NCBI GenBank assembly: GCA_028280195.1 | Contig: JANQMH010000056.1 | Location: forward strand, 104,594 to 168,593 | Direction of reading: 5' to 3' | DNA length: 64,000 nucleotides | Origin: Exilibacterium sp. | GTDB taxonomy: Bacteria > Pseudomonadota > Gammaproteobacteria > Pseudomonadales > Cellvibrionaceae | Part shown: piece by piece, positions 60,850-64,000 of the stretch | Layout: every line of letters begins with the position of its first letter | Numbering within the stretch: the stretch's first letter is position 1 | Notes under the pieces: model-generated | The model's database searches: none | Seen by the model: only the letters and a program-made list of their open reading frames with translations | What the model was told of the DNA's origin: nothing | Made by a program: the position numbers and the translations under genes

Positions 60850-60865
60850 GAGCTTTCTTCATCCC

Positions 60866-61933
60866 ATGCGTAAAACCCGGGTTCTGCATTTTATTCATTC
60901 ACTGTCCGCCGGCGGAGCGGAACGGCAGCTGTGCCTGTTGTGCACGGCGATGGATAAGCAGCGTTTCGATGTCGGTATCTTCTGTGTCAATGCCGAAGCC
61001 AGTATCGAGCTGGACGAGCGTATCCGGGTCTATACCGCCGACAGCCCGCGGCTGGCTTCGCCGGTCTTTTTCAGCAATCTGGCCGACAGCGTCAGGGATT
61101 TCAAACCGGATATCGCCCATATCTGGCTGCCGGCCTCGGTCAGTATTGCTTCACTGTTGGTGAACAAGCTGCTGCGCTGCAAGACAGTGTTTTCATTCCG
61201 CAATAAGATGTATTTTCACCGCTGGCTGAGCTATCCCGAGTATATGGCGGCGCTGCTGTTCGCGGATAGAATAGTCAGCAATCACGGCGTGGAGGATTCC
61301 CACCGCCTGTTCAGGAACCTGTATCGGCTAAAAAAAGGCCGGGTCATTCGCAACGGCGTCTCAGTGCCGTCGCAGTATCGCCGCGCCGGCGCGGCGGCGG
61401 CCGGCGTGCGGCGCCTGCTGTTTGTCGGCCGGCTGACGGCGCAGAAAAACTGCCTGCGCCTGCTGCAGGCTCTGGCGCGCCTGCGCGGGCGGGATGACTG
61501 GCGGATGGATATTTATGGCGAGGGCGAGCAGCGGGCACAGATAGCGGCGCTGCTGCGCCAGCGGGGGCTGGCCGACCGGGTCAGGCTGTGCGGTTTCTGC
61601 GATAACATCTATCGCGAAATCCACAGTGCCGACCTGCTGCTATTTCCCTCCCTGTACGAGGGCATGCCCAATGTGCTGGTGGAGTCGATGACCATCGGTA
61701 CGCCGGTGCTGGCTTCCTCGATTCCCGCCAATACCGGGCTGATCGGTGACAGGCCGGCGGTTATCTGGACGGACCCGGGTGATGCCGGCGATATGGCTGC
61801 AAAAATTGCCGCTTTTCTCGATGGTGAATACGATATCGATGCGCTGGTTGCCTGCGGGCGGGAGATTGCCGGGCAGTTCAAACTGGAAACGATGGCGCGT
61901 GAATATGAGCAGTTTTATACGGAACTGGGGTAA
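60866..61933 (+). CDS. Glycosyltransferase family 4
   Basis: GT-B glycosyltransferase of 355 residues. The N-terminal VLHFIHSLSAGGAERQLCLL is the family 4 lead, and the C-terminal donor domain has LLFVGRLTAQKNCLRLLQAL and FPSLYEGMPNVLVESMTIGT with the EX7E motif. The ATG at 60866 is after the acetyltransferase stop. The sugar is unknown. Confidence 0.93.
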   Translation: MRKTRVLHFIHSLSAGGAERQLCLLCTAMDKQRFDVGIFCVNAEASIELDERIRVYTADSPRLASPVFFSNLADSVRDFKPDIAHIWLPASVSIASLLVNKLLRCKTVFSFRNKMYFHRWLSYPEYMAALLFADRIVSNHGVEDSHRLFRNLYRLKKGRVIRNGVSVPSQYRRAGAAAAGVRRLLFVGRLTAQKNCLRLLQALARLRGRDDWRMDIYGEGEQRAQIAALLRQRGLADRVRLCGFCDNIYREIHSADLLLFPSLYEGMPNVLVESMTIGTPVLASSIPANTGLIGDRPAVIWTDPGDAGDMAAKIAAFLDGEYDIDALVACGREIAGQFKLETMAREYEQFYTELG

Positions 61934-61935
61934 AG

Positions 61936-63051
61936 ATGAAATTACTGGTTGATTTCGGTGCGATTAAAAGCGGCGGCGGGGCCCAGCTGGCTGTGAACTT
62001 TCTCGACCAGTTGGAAGGCGACAGCGCATTATCTGAGGATGTCTACCTGCTGCTGCCGGAGGTGGGACCGCTGGCGGAGAAAAAGCTGACGGGTAAATAC
62101 CGCAATATATATCGTTCGCCCAAGGCTTATCTACAGCGTTTTCTGTTCGAGAATTTTCATCTGCCCAGGCTGATTCGCGCGGAGAAGATAGACCGGGTCT
62201 ATACGTTTTTCGGCGCCGGGGTGCCGTGTCCGAAAAACGTCAAGAGCATTGTCAGTGTGGCCTACCCGATTATCTGTTATCCGGAGAGCCCTTACTGGGG
62301 GTATGTCGGCTGGCAGGACAAATACAGAAAACTGTTTATCAATTTTCTCAGAAAAAGGCGCCTGCGACGCGCCGATCGGATTATTGCCGAAACCGAGATA
62401 ATGAAAGCGCGCCTGGCCCGCGAACTGGCCTATCCCGCGGAAAACATCCAGGTGCTGCCGCCGACGCCCTCCAGCTATGTCAGCGCGGTTGAGAAGGCGC
62501 GTGGGGCGGATTGCGTTACGCTGCTGTTTTTGAGCGGCAATGATGCCCATAAAAACCTGTGGCGGCTGCCGGCTGTGGCACAGGCGCTTTACGATCTGGA
62601 CTTCCATGATTTCAAGTTTTTACTGACGGTGGACAGGCAGCGTTATCTGCAGTCTCTCGGCGATAGGCCGGTGGCTGCAGAGATATTGCAAAAACACTTT
62701 GAGTTTGTCGGCACGGTCGCGCCGCAGGCCATTTTGAACCTGTACGCCAGAGCCAGTTTCATTGTTTCACTCAGCGATTTGGAAAGCTTCAGCAATAACT
62801 ATATGGAGGCCTGGAAAACCGGCACGCCGGTCATTGCCAGCGACCGGGATTTTGCCCGCCATATCTGCGGCGACAGCGCCATTTATGTCGAGCCCCACGA
62901 CAGTGCCGGCGTTGCCAGGGCACTTGTCGATGCCGCCGGCAATGCCGGCAAAATCGGCACTATGCTCGAGGCGGGACGGGAGAAGCTCGAGGCGTTGCCC
63001 GACTTCCGGCAACGCTTTGAAGCGCTGAAAAGCTGTATCCTGCAGGTATAG
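61936..63051 (+). CDS. Glycosyltransferase (GT-B fold)
   Basis: Glycosyltransferase of 371 residues starting [20 protein letters not shown], with donor-domain features [19 protein letters not shown] and [20 protein letters not shown]. It begins two bases after the previous stop. It is part of the same transcription unit; sugar and acceptor are unknown. Confidence 0.88.
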   Translation: MKLLVDFGAIKSGGGAQLAVNFLDQLEGDSALSEDVYLLLPEVGPLAEKKLTGKYRNIYRSPKAYLQRFLFENFHLPRLIRAEKIDRVYTFFGAGVPCPKNVKSIVSVAYPIICYPESPYWGYVGWQDKYRKLFINFLRKRRLRRADRIIAETEIMKARLARELAYPAENIQVLPPTPSSYVSAVEKARGADCVTLLFLSGNDAHKNLWRLPAVAQALYDLDFHDFKFLLTVDRQRYLQSLGDRPVAAEILQKHFEFVGTVAPQAILNLYARASFIVSLSDLESFSNNYMEAWKTGTPVIASDRDFARHICGDSAIYVEPHDSAGVARALVDAAGNAGKIGTMLEAGREKLEALPDFRQRFEALKSCILQV

Positions 63052-63070
63052 GCGCCCGGGAGCTTTATCG

Positions 63071-63583
63071 ATGAAGGCTTTTCTGGTGGTTTCCTATGAG
63101 TTTGTTCAGTCGCTGCTGTTTGCGCTGCCGCGCTACCGTTTGCTAAACGCCTTCAAGCGGCTTTTTCTGGTTTTGAATGGCGCCAGTATCGGCCGGCGCG
63201 TGGTGTTTTACCCGGGTGTCTGGATTGCGCCGGGGCGCGGGCTGGTGGTTGGCGACGATGTGGATTTTGCCCTGGGTGTGGTGGTCAGCAGCGGTGGCGG
63301 TGTGGATATCGGCGATCGCACGCTGATCGGGTATCGCACGCAGATACTCTCGACCAATCACCGCATTCCGCCGGGGCGGGGGGCGGTGTTTGGTGCGGGG
63401 CACGATAGGAAGCCGGTCAGGATCGGGTGCGATGTCTGGATTGGGGCGCAGTGTGTGATTCTGGCGGGTGTTACCATTGGTGAGGGGGCTGTGGTTGCGG
63501 CGGGTAGTGTGGTTAGTCGCGATGTTGATGCTTATACTGTTGTCGGCGGTGTGCCGGCTAAGGTGATTAAGGTTCGGGATTAA
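63071..63583 (+). CDS. Hexapeptide-repeat acetyltransferase (WcaF/maltose-acetyltransferase-like)
   Basis: Beta-helix acyltransferase of 170 residues, last recognised gene of the operon. Key segments are [39 protein letters not shown] and the exit [14 protein letters not shown]. The catalytic histidine is probably in STNHRIPPG. The last third of the gene is unusually rich in G and T on the coding strand. It has GGAG upstream of ATG 63071. Confidence 0.88.
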   Translation: MKAFLVVSYEFVQSLLFALPRYRLLNAFKRLFLVLNGASIGRRVVFYPGVWIAPGRGLVVGDDVDFALGVVVSSGGGVDIGDRTLIGYRTQILSTNHRIPPGRGAVFGAGHDRKPVRIGCDVWIGAQCVILAGVTIGEGAVVAAGSVVSRDVDAYTVVGGVPAKVIKVRD

Positions 63584-63746
63584 TTTTGTCTTTGTCTTCG
63601 CTTTTAGGGGAATTGTGCCACGCGAAGCGGCCCAGATGGGGCTACCGGCTGTGTTCTGTTCAGCTTTGTTGAAGACGCGATTGTGCTAAGAATATCGGAG
63701 GTAGGCCCGAATAGCGCTTACTTAAGCAAATCGGTGCTAATGAATC

Positions 63747-63858
63747 GGTCCGCCTCTGGATAGGGCTTTCAGAAACACGTCGTTAACCCGTCCCTGGGGA
63801 CTTCACGCCAGCATCCCTGCTGGCGAGAGTTTCTGAAAGCCCTATCCAGAGGCGGACC
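63747..63858 (+). repeat. Stem-loop repeat, copy A
   Basis: Perfect 30-bp inverted arms (63747-63776 and 63829-63858) enclose a 52-base core. The core holds a second hairpin CGCCAGCA-TCCC-TGCTGGCG at 63806-63825. The outer arm begins GGTCCGCCTCTGG. The general form resembles stem-loop repeats I recall from many gammaproteobacteria. Confidence 0.88.
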
Positions 63859-63913
63859 TACCCTCAGTGTTCTTAACAGATGTTGTTGGAACTGCGGTGG
63901 GAGGTCCTAACCC

Positions 63914-64000
63914 GGTCAGGGTCTGGGGTTCGAGACTCTCGCCAGCAGGGATGCTGGCGTGAAGCCCCCACGGATGGGTTTACGGCGGGTCTCGAACCCC
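63914..64000 (-). repeat. Stem-loop repeat, copy B (cut by window edge)
   Basis: An inverted second copy of the same 52-base core (46 of 52 identical), at 63937-63988 read leftward. Its flanking arms (GGGGTTCGAGAC at 63927-63938 and GTCTCGAACCCC at 63989-64000) differ in sequence from copy A but are still complementary to one another. The right-hand arm continues past the window. Confidence 0.8.

Larger units (their letters stand above)
63584..64000. other. Non-coding tail region holding two stem-loop repeats
   Basis: A 417-bp stretch after the last EPS gene. The first 160 bases show nothing I can name. From 63747 it consists of two opposed copies of a large hairpin repeat. No reading frame here has protein character. 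Confidence 0.7.

Noticed and set aside
63920..64000. tRNA-like GGTTCGAGAC segment resembling a T-arm
   Set aside because: The stem does not pair as a five-base T-stem, there is no acceptor, D or anticodon arm, and the segment is explained as an arm of the stem-loop repeat.
63747..64000. Integron attC-type recombination sites
   Set aside because: No integrase and no R/R' core pairs (GTTRRRY type) could be found; the long perfect outer arms and repeated core fit a stem-loop repeat better.

Overview
The window is a GC-rich (about 60 percent by eye) segment of a Gram-negative chromosome. The gene set points to a gammaproteobacterium, probably a marine or environmental one. The pointers are the assimilatory APS-type CysH, ThrH, RoxA/YcfD, RraA, the isocitrate lyase plus malate synthase G pair, a VPLPA-type exosortase fused to EpsI, and a PrsT-like TPR lipoprotein. 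The order is not certain; a Cellvibrionales-like lineage is my best guess from memory of these families. No rRNA, tRNA, CRISPR array, phage or insertion sequence was recognised.

Layout. (1) 1-0.75 kb: cysH. (2) 1.2-19.3 kb: an iron-acquisition island. A Fur-box-preceded TonB-dependent receptor is followed on the same strand by a secreted CocE/NonD-type hydrolase and an NTF2-like lipoprotein. Then come an AraC regulator with its own Fur box, a two-subunit ABC transporter of the YbtPQ/IrtAB kind, an isoprenylcysteine-methyltransferase-like membrane enzyme and a ferredoxin-NADP reductase. A FecI/FecR/FecA-type signalling set and an exbB-exbD-exbD energising operon close the island; no intact tonB is visible. 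Five clear Fur-box candidates and one weaker one lie in front of these units. (3) 19.3-28.2 kb: housekeeping and central metabolism: thrH, pabB, a small Rieske protein, rraA, a higBA toxin-antitoxin pair with two matching operators, aceA, a divergent LysR regulator and glcB. (4) 28.2-42.1 kb: an outer-membrane protein/histidine kinase/GGDEF-EAL response-regulator operon, a MerR-aldo/keto reductase pair with a MerR-type 19-bp spacer promoter, DUF1801 and TfoX-like proteins, a PQQ sugar dehydrogenase fused to a dihaem cytochrome, a coupled GNAT/PLD-like/secretin-domain set, a compositionally distinct roxA, and purB. (5) 42.1-63.6 kb: an exopolysaccharide locus. Leftward: exosortase-EpsI, a WecA/MraY-type sugar-phosphate transferase and a PrsT-like TPR lipoprotein. 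Rightward: an 11-gene run of bi-domain oxidoreductase, heparinase II/III-like protein, four glycosyltransferases, a secreted LamG plus glycosidase-like protein, a flippase, a polymerase and two hexapeptide acetyltransferases. (6) 63.6-64.0 kb: two opposed copies of a large stem-loop repeat, the second cut by the window edge.

How the genes work together. Region 2 reads as uptake of one or more ferric siderophores across both membranes. Reductive release by the reductase and hydrolytic processing by the periplasmic or surface hydrolase are inferred steps. Region 5 makes a lipid-linked repeat unit, flips and polymerises it, decorates it with acetyl groups and trims it with secreted or periplasmic polysaccharide-active proteins. 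The exosortase presumably anchors or sorts proteins in step with that polymer, although no substrate carrying a VPLPA/PEP-CTERM tail is encoded here. Secretion-pore and chain-length genes (Wza/Wzc-like) are also absent from the window.

Smaller structural signals worth attention are several short tandem repeats sitting on gene ends, a near-parS palindrome, a dispersed long-hairpin repeat, and the covarying stem-loops at the right edge.
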